Assembly: GCA_947174645.1 (NCBI GenBank)
Contig: CAMWJR010000012.1
Coordinates: 1 to 14,493 of the forward strand
Source of the DNA: an uncultured Verrucomicrobiota bacterium
Lineage (GTDB): Bacteria; Verrucomicrobiota; Verrucomicrobiia; Opitutales; LL51
Reading direction: 5' to 3'
Length of the DNA stretch: 14,493 nt
The notes under the pieces are model-generated. The model was given only the letters and a program-made list of their open reading frames with translations, did not search any database and was not told where the DNA came from. The position numbers and the translations under genes are program-made. Shown here in pieces: positions 5,592 through 14,493 of this stretch. Positions within the stretch are counted from its first letter, which is position 1. Every line of letters starts with the position of its first letter.

Positions 5592-7486
5592 TGTTCACCT
5601 CCTGGATACTCAATAGTGTCGGCTGGCTTGTCGCACACCTTCCACTCCCGATCATTTCGCTCATTTGCTCGGTCGTCGGGCGTCTTTTTTTCTTTGCCTT
5701 TCGGCGTCGCCGCAAAATCACGATTGAAAACTTTCTGGGTGCTTTCCCCGGCAAAACACGCCGTGAGTGTAAAAAACTCGCCCTCCAAAGTTCCATCCGA
5801 ATGGTCGAACTCGGCCTACTAGCGGTGGCGATGCCATTCCTCTCCGAGGAAAAGATTCGCCGTGCATTTACGATCGACGTTTCCATTCGACAGTGCCTCG
5901 AAGCCACAAAAAATCAACCAACACTCATTCTCCTCCCACATTTCTCGCAGATGGAGGCCATGACGGTTTTGCCGCTTCTAGTGCCAGAGCTCAAAGAACG
6001 CGAAATCGGTGTCATCTACCGCCCCTTTAAAAACAAGTCTCTCGAGGCCTGGATTCGAAAAACGCGGGGGCGCTTTGGCCTTCAATTATTAGCGCGGCAC
6101 CAAGGTCTTCGCGAAGCACGAAAAATTCTCAAACACAAAGGGATTGTCGTCATTCTTTTCGATCAAAATGCGTGCGGTTCTGGTGTTCTCTGCGACTTCT
6201 TGGGCCATCTCGCTTCAACAACGCACCTGCCTGATGCACTCTATCGACAATTTCGCGGCCCGGTCTACATGCTCTTCCCCAAGCGCACGGGTGTTTTCCA
6301 GGCCCACTGCACCGTGGAACGTCTGGCACTAAACCCAGAAATTGGCGATCAGCGCTATAACACCGATGGCATCACGACGGCCATGAATGCGTGGCTCGAA
6401 AAGAAGCTCTTGTCGGATACCGCTACCTGCTGCGACTGGCTCTGGGTCCATAACCGTTGGAATGTCTGCAATCAACTCAACGATTGGCTCAGCTTGCCTC
6501 AATATCCGAGCATTGTAGATCCTTCTAAACTACGCCCGACGAAAATTTTTCTCTACATGCCCAATTGGCTTGGCGATGTCGTCATGCTCCTACCGCTTGT
6601 CCGAGCGGTCCGCTACGCTCACCCGACAGCAGAAATTTCGCTTGTCGCTCAACCGCACTTTGCACCGTTTTTGGAATTGTTGCGCGAACAATATGGACTG
6701 CCGGTCAACCAGGTTTTATCGTTGCCGAAGCGCGGCGTGATCCACTACAAGCTGCTTTGGCAATTCCGGGCTTTAGCGCCTGATATCTGTCTACGCATGT
6801 ATAATTCTCTCCGGGGCGACATTGGGGCTTTGATTCTTGGGGCTCGACATACGTTCGCGTTGCGGTTTCCGAAAAAGAAGTGCCCGTTTTTCTGCAATTA
6901 TGTTCTGATGACATTGCCCAATCCGGAGCACTCGCATCAGATGGAGGACCATCTCTACTTCGCACGCCGGATGGGGTACACCGGCATCTGCAATCGAACA
7001 GCCATCAAGACTGGCATTCCGCAGCGCAATGACATTGGTCTCATCTGCGGAAGCGCGAACCATAGTCCCAAGCGCTGGCCCGTCGAGCATTGGGTTGCGC
7101 TGATTCAGGAGCTTTTGCCGCAGATCGATGCGCGGTTTGTGCTTTTCGGCGGCAAACAGGATGTTCTCATTACGCAGGCCATTAAGGAGCGCTTTCCAAA
7201 CAATCCGCGTATTGTTGATCGTGCGGGGAAGACCGACCTCTGCATGTTCCTTGACGAGCTTGCGCATTGCCGGCTGGTAGTGGGCAACGATACAGGGGGC
7301 GTCCATCTGGCAAACTTTATTAGTATTCCAACGCTTGTGCTCTTCGGCCCAACCAGTCCTGAAAAAACGCGGCCGGGTTATGATGCCCCTGTTACAATTT
7401 TACGTGCACCGGATCCTGAGCATTTCGAATCATTACGTCCACCAGTCGTCGCTGCCTCTGTTCGAGAAATATTTAAGAATTATTGA
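5591..7486 (+). CDS. Fusion of lipid A-type late acyltransferase (LpxL/HtrB family) and family 9 glycosyltransferase (heptosyltransferase-like)
   Basis: A 631-aa protein with two enzymes in one frame. Residues 1-300 are an LpxL/HtrB-like acyltransferase: an N-terminal hydrophobic anchor (about 5-37), RRKITIENFLGAFP, the catalytic HxxxxE motif (H117, E122 in LPHFSQME), YRPFKN (143-148) and FDQN (190-193). Such enzymes add a secondary acyl chain from acyl-ACP to lipid A on the cytosolic face of the inner membrane. Residues 316-631 are a GT9 domain like WaaF/WaaC. It shows MPNWLGDVV with the Asp (D329) expected as base, SPKRWPVEHW (492-501), and the ADP-sugar-binding region VGNDTGGVHLA followed by LFGPTSPEKT. 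The single-domain families are each about 300-350 aa, so both halves are near full length. It overlaps the fabF stop by one base. The sugar and acyl donor specificity is unknown. I see no frameshift at the junction. Confidence 0.88.
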   Translation: MFTSWILNSVGWLVAHLPLPIISLICSVVGRLFFFAFRRRRKITIENFLGAFPGKTRRECKKLALQSSIRMVELGLLAVAMPFLSEEKIRRAFTIDVSIRQCLEATKNQPTLILLPHFSQMEAMTVLPLLVPELKEREIGVIYRPFKNKSLEAWIRKTRGRFGLQLLARHQGLREARKILKHKGIVVILFDQNACGSGVLCDFLGHLASTTHLPDALYRQFRGPVYMLFPKRTGVFQAHCTVERLALNPEIGDQRYNTDGITTAMNAWLEKKLLSDTATCCDWLWVHNRWNVCNQLNDWLSLPQYPSIVDPSKLRPTKIFLYMPNWLGDVVMLLPLVRAVRYAHPTAEISLVAQPHFAPFLELLREQYGLPVNQVLSLPKRGVIHYKLLWQFRALAPDICLRMYNSLRGDIGALILGARHTFALRFPKKKCPFFCNYVLMTLPNPEHSHQMEDHLYFARRMGYTGICNRTAIKTGIPQRNDIGLICGSANHSPKRWPVEHWVALIQELLPQIDARFVLFGGKQDVLITQAIKERFPNNPRIVDRAGKTDLCMFLDELAHCRLVVGNDTGGVHLANFISIPTLVLFGPTSPEKTRPGYDAPVTILRAPDPEHFESLRPPVVAASVREIFKNY

Positions 7487-7510
7487 CAATTTCATTTATA
7501 CCTTTAGGAT
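7483..7510 (+). promoter_or_regulatory. Promoter of the CesT-type chaperone gene
   Basis: A perfect -35, TTGACA (7483-7488), is followed after 16 nt by TAGGAT (7505-7510), 4 of 6 matches to the -10. The TGA stop of the upstream gene lies inside the -35 box. Predicted RNA starts near 7517, leaving a leader of about 11 nt that still holds the GGAG ribosome binding site. Confidence 0.55.
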
Positions 7511-7527
7511 GGAGCGCGGAGTCGTTT

Positions 7528-8001
7528 ATGTCTAAAGAGTTAATGGAACAGGTGATTAAGGATTTTGGGAATGAAATCGGTGCAGAGCTCGAAGTCGATG
7601 AGGACGCTTACTGCTGTCTCGCCGTCGGCGATGATATGCAAATCCACCTGAAGTTTAATGAGCATTTTAACGGTCTCATTTTTTATTCCGAGCTGGGCGA
7701 GCCTCCCAATTTCGGCCGAAAAGAAATCCTCCGCCACTACACCTATGAAAATGGACAGCCTACTTCCAACGGAATGACCTTTAGTTACGATGTCGAAAGT
7801 AAACAAATTGGTATGGCACGTCTTCTTTATAAAGACTTCATGGATCTTGAAAATTTTAAGAAAATTTTAGAAAAGTTCATCGAGCGTAACATACAAGAAA
7901 AAGAAAAAATGGCGACTTACCTTCAAGGAGAGCTCCCGAAAGACGAAATCCAGTTCACGGAAGAAGAACAAGAAGAAGCACCCGCTGGGCCAATGCTGTA
8001 A
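7528..8001 (+). CDS. CesT/SycE-family type III secretion chaperone
   Basis: A 157-aa acidic cytosolic protein with the layout of class I type III secretion chaperones: helix LMEQVIKDFGNEIGAEL (5-21), strand-forming AYCCLAVGDDMQIHLKF (27-43), FNGLIFYSELGEPP (47-60), a second helix and strand NGMTFSYDVESKQIGMARLLY (81-101), then helix LENFKKILEKFIERNIQ (107-123). The C-terminus (134-157) is Glu-rich and ends PAGPML. Such proteins form dimers that keep an effector or translocator partly unfolded for secretion. I start at ATG 7528, which has GGAG 6 nt upstream; a frame from 7483 would put 15 residues over the promoter. No effector gene is adjacent, so the cargo is unknown. The family diverges strongly, so a relative such as a YbjN-like protein cannot be excluded. 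Confidence 0.72.
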   Translation: MSKELMEQVIKDFGNEIGAELEVDEDAYCCLAVGDDMQIHLKFNEHFNGLIFYSELGEPPNFGRKEILRHYTYENGQPTSNGMTFSYDVESKQIGMARLLYKDFMDLENFKKILEKFIERNIQEKEKMATYLQGELPKDEIQFTEEEQEEAPAGPML

Positions 8002-8071
8002 AATTTATCGGGATTTCTAAGCTTTTTGCTTGCTCCGCCGCGACGTTGCTTACATTTTCGTCCATTGCATT

Positions 8072-10558
<2,487 letters not shown>

Positions 10559-10564
10559 AATACT

Positions 10565-12997
10565 ATGACCGAAAACACTTTAACTGAAAAAATTCTGCCG
10601 TCTGACATTAGCGATGTCATGCAACGGTCGTATATCGATTATTCCATGTCGGTCATCGTGAGCCGTGCGCTACCCGATGCACGTGATGGCCTTAAGCCTG
10701 TCCAACGCCGTATCCTCTATGCGATGCTCCGAGAGGGACTTGTAAATGCACGGCCCTTCGATAAGTGTGCGGGTGTCGTCGGTGAGGTTTTAAAAAATTA
10801 TCACCCACACGGCGACTCATCGGTCTATGAAACCCTCGTACGCTTAGGGCAAAATTGGGTGATGCGGTATCCGCTCATCACCCCCCAAGGTAATTTTGGT
10901 TCCATTGATGGAGATCCCCCTGCGGCCTACCGTTACACAGAGTGTAAGCTCGAAAAGATTTCCGAAGACCTCTTGAAGGATATCGACGAGCAAACGGTCG
11001 ACTTTCAGCCCAATTATAAAGAAAGCACAACGGAACCTACCGTTTTGCCCTCCGCGCTCCCGAATCTCTTGATGAACGGTTCGACGGGAATTGCGGTCGG
11101 GATGACCACGAATATTCCTCCCCACAACCTCGGCGAACTCATTGATGCGCTGTGCCGGATGATTGATGATCCGCTCACAACGGTCGACGACCTCTGCGGA
11201 ATTATTAGGGGCCCGGACTTTCCTACCGGTGGATCGGTTATTGGACTCGAAAATATCCAAAAGTATCTACGTACTGGACGCGGCATTATTCGTAACCGCG
11301 GTGTTATTGAAGTTGAAACTCAGAGTAATGGTCGTGAACAGCTGGTCATTACGACGGTGCCTTACAACACCAATCGGGCAGCGATTGTCACACGGATTGC
11401 AGAGCTGATCAACGATAAGGTTATTGACGAAGCAAGCGATCTCCGCGACGAATCGGATGAAAACACGCGCATTGTAATCGAACTCAAGCGCAACGAATCG
11501 CCCCGGGTTGTCATCAATAAGCTCTGGAAGCTAACGCCGATGGAGTCGTCTTTTGGCGTCATTCTCCTTGCGCTCGATGGACGTCGACCGAAGCAGATGA
11601 ACATTAAGGAGCTGCTTGAGTGCTATCTCGATCATCGTCGCGAAGTCATCTTCCGCCGGACACAATTCCGGCTCCAAAAGGCCGAAGCGAGGGCCCATAT
11701 TTTAGAAGGTTACAAAGTTGCACTTGCGAATCTCGATGATTTCGTCCGTATTATCCGACAATCCAAAGATCGTGAGGAAGCCAAAGCCGAGTTTTTAAAA
11801 CGCTATCCCCTCTCGGAACGCCAGGTAGATGCAATCTTAGAGCTGCGCCTTTACCAGCTCACGGGGCTCGAACAGGCCAAAATCGAAGAGGAGTACGCGA
11901 AACTTATCCAACAGATCGAGGAATATCGCCACATTTTAAATAACGAACAGCTCCTACTGGGCGTCGTCAAACAAGAGCTTTTAGCGCTTAAGGATGTGTA
12001 CGCGTCGCCGCGGATGACCGTGATTTTACCCGCTGAAGACGAATTTCGCATCGAAGACGTCATCGCGAATGAAGGATGTATTGTGACCGTAACCGCTAAT
12101 GGCTTTATTAAGCGTACGAGTAACGATGCATACCGCTCCCAAAAGCGCGGTGGCAAAGGGGTCATCGGCGCGGGGCAGCATGAAGACGATACGATTACCA
12201 ATCTGCTCTCTGCGAGTACACACGATTATATTATGTTCGTCATGACAAATGGGCGCGTGTATGTCGAAAAAATTTACGAAATTCCCGAGGGAGCAAGGAC
12301 GTCGAAAGGCCGTTCGATCGTCAATATCCTTGAAATGCAGCCCGATGAAAAGATCGCGGCGATGATCTGTTTCCCGGAATTTTCCGAAGAAAAACACCTC
12401 ATTATGTGCACGAAGAAGGGCGTCGTGAAAAAGACCAATCTCAACGCCTATGCCAATTACCGTCGCGGCGGGATTATTGGGATCGAAGTCGATGAGGGCG
12501 ACGATATTCTTTCGGCAAGACTCTCCAGCGGCAATGACGAGGTTGTTCTAATTACCCACAACGGTATGTCGATCCGCTTTAGCGAGACCGAGCTGCGGGA
12601 TCAGGGACGAGCAACGCGCGGTGTTCGGGGCATTTCCCTCTATGACAACGATTACGTGGTCGCAATGACAATCGTCGACGACGCAGCGACTTTTCTGATT
12701 GCTGCCGAAAACGGTCAAGGGAAGCGCTCTTCCTTTGAGAGCTATCGTCTGCAGAAGCGGGCGGGACACGGCGTGATTGCGATTAAAATGGCCGCTAAAG
12801 TCGGTGTTGCCGCAGCCCTAACGGTAAGCGATACAGACGAAATTATGGCAGTCACCCAACATGGCCAGGCGATACGTTTCCCCGTGAAAGGAATTCGTGT
12901 GATTGGACGCACAACGCAAGGCATTCGGCTCGTCAACTTAGACAAAGGCGACAAACTCGTGGGAGTCAGCCGCCTTATCGAAGTCGAAGATTCTTAA
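10565..12997 (+). CDS. gyrA: DNA gyrase subunit A
   Basis: An 810-aa DNA-cleaving subunit that, with GyrB, introduces negative supercoils. The winged-helix domain holds the catalytic tyrosine Y124 in PPAAYRYTECK. The quinolone-resistance region reads NYHPHGDSSVYET, with Ser85 and Glu89 at the two positions usually changed in resistance (E. coli S83 and D87), so it looks wild type. A long coiled coil lies at about 355-470. The C-terminal domain (from about 490) has repeated beta-pinwheel blades and the GyrA box QKRGGKG at 526-532, which marks it as gyrase rather than topoisomerase IV ParC. The acidic tail of E. coli GyrA is absent. No Shine-Dalgarno is seen; translation may depend on coupling to gyrB. 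It converges with the MarC gene, 4 nt apart. Confidence 0.97.
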   Translation: MTENTLTEKILPSDISDVMQRSYIDYSMSVIVSRALPDARDGLKPVQRRILYAMLREGLVNARPFDKCAGVVGEVLKNYHPHGDSSVYETLVRLGQNWVMRYPLITPQGNFGSIDGDPPAAYRYTECKLEKISEDLLKDIDEQTVDFQPNYKESTTEPTVLPSALPNLLMNGSTGIAVGMTTNIPPHNLGELIDALCRMIDDPLTTVDDLCGIIRGPDFPTGGSVIGLENIQKYLRTGRGIIRNRGVIEVETQSNGREQLVITTVPYNTNRAAIVTRIAELINDKVIDEASDLRDESDENTRIVIELKRNESPRVVINKLWKLTPMESSFGVILLALDGRRPKQMNIKELLECYLDHRREVIFRRTQFRLQKAEARAHILEGYKVALANLDDFVRIIRQSKDREEAKAEFLKRYPLSERQVDAILELRLYQLTGLEQAKIEEEYAKLIQQIEEYRHILNNEQLLLGVVKQELLALKDVYASPRMTVILPAEDEFRIEDVIANEGCIVTVTANGFIKRTSNDAYRSQKRGGKGVIGAGQHEDDTITNLLSASTHDYIMFVMTNGRVYVEKIYEIPEGARTSKGRSIVNILEMQPDEKIAAMICFPEFSEEKHLIMCTKKGVVKKTNLNAYANYRRGGIIGIEVDEGDDILSARLSSGNDEVVLITHNGMSIRFSETELRDQGRATRGVRGISLYDNDYVVAMTIVDDAATFLIAAENGQGKRSSFESYRLQKRAGHGVIAIKMAAKVGVAAALTVSDTDEIMAVTQHGQAIRFPVKGIRVIGRTTQGIRLVNLDKGDKLVGVSRLIEVEDS

Positions 12998-13001
12998 AGG
13001 G

Positions 13002-13625
13002 CTACTTAACGAGCTGCAAAATCCACTCGGTCGACTTTAGGCCGTCCATTACAAATTGGACGCCAATCGCTATGAGAAATAGTCCCGAAAGACGAAACGC
13101 AAGCTTGAGGATAGACGGAGTGAGCCAGCGCGCACCCGCCGCTGTGAGGTATAAGATCGCGTACATCAGGAGAGCAACCATCGTCACCGCGAGTAAACAG
13201 GAGATACAGCAAGTATAATCCAAACACGTACCGCGGTTGGCAATGATGATCGTTAGTACACTGGGACCCGAAATGAGCGGAATCGCAATCGGCACAATCG
13301 ATATGTCCGCACGCTTCTTTTTCTTCGTGCCCTCAACCTCGTTCTTACCCGGTATCTCGGGATCGCCTGAGCGCGCCATGCTAAATCCTGTTAGCAATAA
13401 CAACACACCACCCGCAATCTGAAAGGCATTGAATTGTACGCCAATCGCCTCTAGGACCTGTCGCCCGGCTAAAACCGTTAGGACCATGAAACCCCATGAG
13501 ACAAAACAGGCGCCACGCGCAACCCGTAGACGTTCTTTCTGTGTGTATTCGACCGTCATGCTAAGGTAAAACGCAACGACCGCTAACGGACAAACCCCTA
13601 AGAAAATCTGCCAAAAACAGCTCAT
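13002..13625 (-). CDS. MarC-family (UPF0056) integral membrane protein
   Basis: A 207-aa protein with about six membrane segments and the MarC landmarks: FYLSMT (19-24), NAFQIAGGVLLLLTGFSM (66-83), the cytosolic loop ending KKKKRADISIVPIAIPLISGPSVLTIII (101-128) and a final IAIGVQFVMDGL (186-197). The family's transport role is unsettled; despite its name, MarC is not a proven drug pump. The opening GVCPLAVVAFYL departs from the usual VDPxGxIPxFL. An in-frame ATG at 13685 would add 20 residues, but the promoter found upstream would start RNA at about that codon. The ATG at 13625 has GGGA 7 nt upstream and gives the family's normal length, so I prefer it. It has 7 cysteines, four of them in residues 134-143. 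Confidence 0.85.
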   Translation of the reverse strand: MSCFWQIFLGVCPLAVVAFYLSMTVEYTQKERLRVARGACFVSWGFMVLTVLAGRQVLEAIGVQFNAFQIAGGVLLLLTGFSMARSGDPEIPGKNEVEGTKKKKRADISIVPIAIPLISGPSVLTIIIANRGTCLDYTCCISCLLAVTMVALLMYAILYLTAAGARWLTPSILKLAFRLSGLFLIAIGVQFVMDGLKSTEWILQLVK

Positions 13626-13690
13626 ATAGGTCCCAGTGTGAAGCCCGCTATCGGCGAGCGTTGTGAGGAGCACGCACGGATCCATGGTGT

Positions 13691-13719
13691 TATCTAAAGG
13701 GCATCGGATACCCTGTCAA
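13691..13719 (-). promoter_or_regulatory. Possible promoter of the MarC-family gene, with an inverted repeat in its spacer
   Basis: On the minus strand a perfect TTGACA (13714-13719) is followed after 17 nt by TAGATA (13691-13696), 3 of 6 matches. RNA would start near 13684. The spacer holds GGGTAT-CCG-ATGCCC (13699-13713), a 6-bp stem with one G-U pair and a 3-nt loop, followed by TTT. It could be a weak terminator for the upstream gene or an operator. Confidence 0.4.
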
Positions 13720-13733
13720 CTTTACAAATGCTC

Positions 13734-14483
13734 CTACTGACCACTGTGCACCTGAAAATATCCATCTCCCTTAGCATTGTAGCAAATCCATAGCAGCGAT
13801 TTGGTTTCATGATGCCGTACAAAGAAGAGTAAATCACCGTGCTCCCAGGAGTAAACCCAATTGGAAAGGTAGTATTGATCCGACGTCCACCCCTCACCAT
13901 CTCCTAAGTATGTGCTGTTCATTAGTATGTCTTTTTGAATTGCACGGTCAGTATCCAAATTACTTGGAATCTCGTAGTGGCTCAACTCGAAGCGCGTCCG
14001 GAGTTGTTCAAGATCCTCCGCATGTTGGTGGTAAAACTCCAATGGATTTTCGTCTGTCTCCGGGAAATAAAGCGTTAGGCATTGAAAAAAGTCTGCCGGT
14101 TGTTCTGCGTTGTCTGGAGAAACGACATCGAGTACCGCAACGGGGACTTGTTGCAGATAGGATAAAATGCCAAAAATATCATCGCCTTGTGTGGGACCTT
14201 CCTTAGGTGAACGCCGTTGAAGGACTTTCATGAGCGGCGAACGGAATTCCAAATTATGTACATCGAAATTGTCTTGGCTATAGGGGCCGATCTTGAGGCG
14301 ATAGAGGCAACGTACGGTCGATAATACTTTTTCCTCCTCTTCCTTTGTTTCAGGGTGTAAATTATCGTGAATTGCTTGAATAAGTTCCTCTGGGAAGAGA
14401 TTCGCACTCGCATGCATGGTCGGTATCCCGAGGAGAGTGAAGAGCAATATAAAAAATCTTTTTCCGATGTTGTTCGTACACAT
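13734..14483 (-). CDS. Secreted protein of unknown function
   Basis: A 249-aa protein that I do not recognise. Residues 1-27 form a strong signal peptide: a short n-region with K8 and R9, hydrophobic FFILLFTLLGI, and an AxA-type site (ASA) predicting cleavage before Asn28. The mature part of about 222 residues is acidic, has no further membrane segment, and has only three cysteines that I count (C59, C133 and C233). The C-terminal 60 residues are rich in aromatics (WTSDQYYLSNWVYSWEHGD, then LLFFVRHHE and LLWICYNAKGDGYFQVHSG) and suggest a small beta-rich domain. The start ATG at 14483 is only 10 bases from the window edge, so its promoter is not visible and it may be part of a longer transcript. 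The MarC-family gene lies downstream, with its own promoter candidate between them. Confidence 0.75.
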   Translation of the reverse strand: MCTNNIGKRFFILLFTLLGIPTMHASANLFPEELIQAIHDNLHPETKEEEEKVLSTVRCLYRLKIGPYSQDNFDVHNLEFRSPLMKVLQRRSPKEGPTQGDDIFGILSYLQQVPVAVLDVVSPDNAEQPADFFQCLTLYFPETDENPLEFYHQHAEDLEQLRTRFELSHYEIPSNLDTDRAIQKDILMNSTYLGDGEGWTSDQYYLSNWVYSWEHGDLLFFVRHHETKSLLWICYNAKGDGYFQVHSGQ

Positions 14484-14493
14484 AGCCTAGATT

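Noticed and set aside
6791..7306. 171-aa open frame antisense to the GT9 domain
   Set aside because: Shadow of a strongly supported coding frame; no family features.
8026..8056. TTGCTT ... TACATT as a gyrB promoter
   Set aside because: The spacer is 19 nt and both boxes are partial; gyrB may simply be read from the CesT promoter, so support is too thin for a feature.
8030..8071. TTG start adding 14 residues to GyrB
   Set aside because: The extension is not family-like, and the ATG at 8072 gives the usual GyrB opening.
12981..13037. Inverted repeat AAGTCGA / TCGACTT at the gyrA-marC convergence as a bidirectional terminator
   Set aside because: A 7-bp stem with a 43-nt loop and no T-run on either side is too weak to call.

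Overview
The window looks like a chromosomal segment of a Gram-negative bacterium. It encodes lipid A and LPS-core type enzymes, FASII components, both gyrase subunits and, tellingly, a CesT-type type III secretion chaperone. My best guess is the PVC superphylum, most likely Verrucomicrobiota of the Opitutae/Puniceicoccales kind. This rests on remembered lineage-typical residues in GyrB (GVGAKCVNAVS) and GyrA (PPAAYRYTE), and on the mix of LPS and T3SS genes. It is inference, not proof. I see no tRNA, rRNA, CRISPR array, insertion sequence or prophage, and coding density is very high. Many starts lack a clear Shine-Dalgarno sequence.

Left block (1-2124, minus strand): a MATE-family multidrug/cation antiporter, then a secreted coiled-coil plus LysM protein, then the first 18 codons of parB running off the left edge. 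The gaps are 25 and 3 nt, so this is probably one transcript. A short divergent intergenic region (2125-2274) separates it from the next block.

Central plus-strand block (2275-7486): a NUDIX hydrolase (ADP-ribose pyrophosphatase-like) overlaps sufS, the cysteine desulfurase for Fe-S assembly. After a 58-nt gap with a possible promoter come acpP, fabF and a 631-aa fusion of a lipid A-type late acyltransferase with a family 9 (heptosyltransferase-like) glycosyltransferase. The start of the fusion overlaps the fabF stop. Together these three link acyl-carrier supply, chain elongation and outer-membrane lipid/saccharide assembly.

Right plus-strand block (7528-12997): a CesT/SycE-like chaperone under its own good promoter (TTGACA-16-TAGGAT), then gyrB and gyrA 6 nt apart. 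The gyrase pair is intact, with all catalytic motifs, and the quinolone-resistance region looks wild type.

Right edge (13002-14483, minus strand): a MarC-family membrane protein converges on gyrA with a 4-nt gap. Upstream of it lies an unrecognised secreted protein with a clear signal peptide.

No stretch longer than 300 bases lacks a gene. I do not see a convincing wholly new system. The most unusual items are the acyltransferase-glycosyltransferase fusion in the acpP-fabF operon, the LysM envelope protein abutting parB, and the lone T3SS chaperone in front of gyrB.
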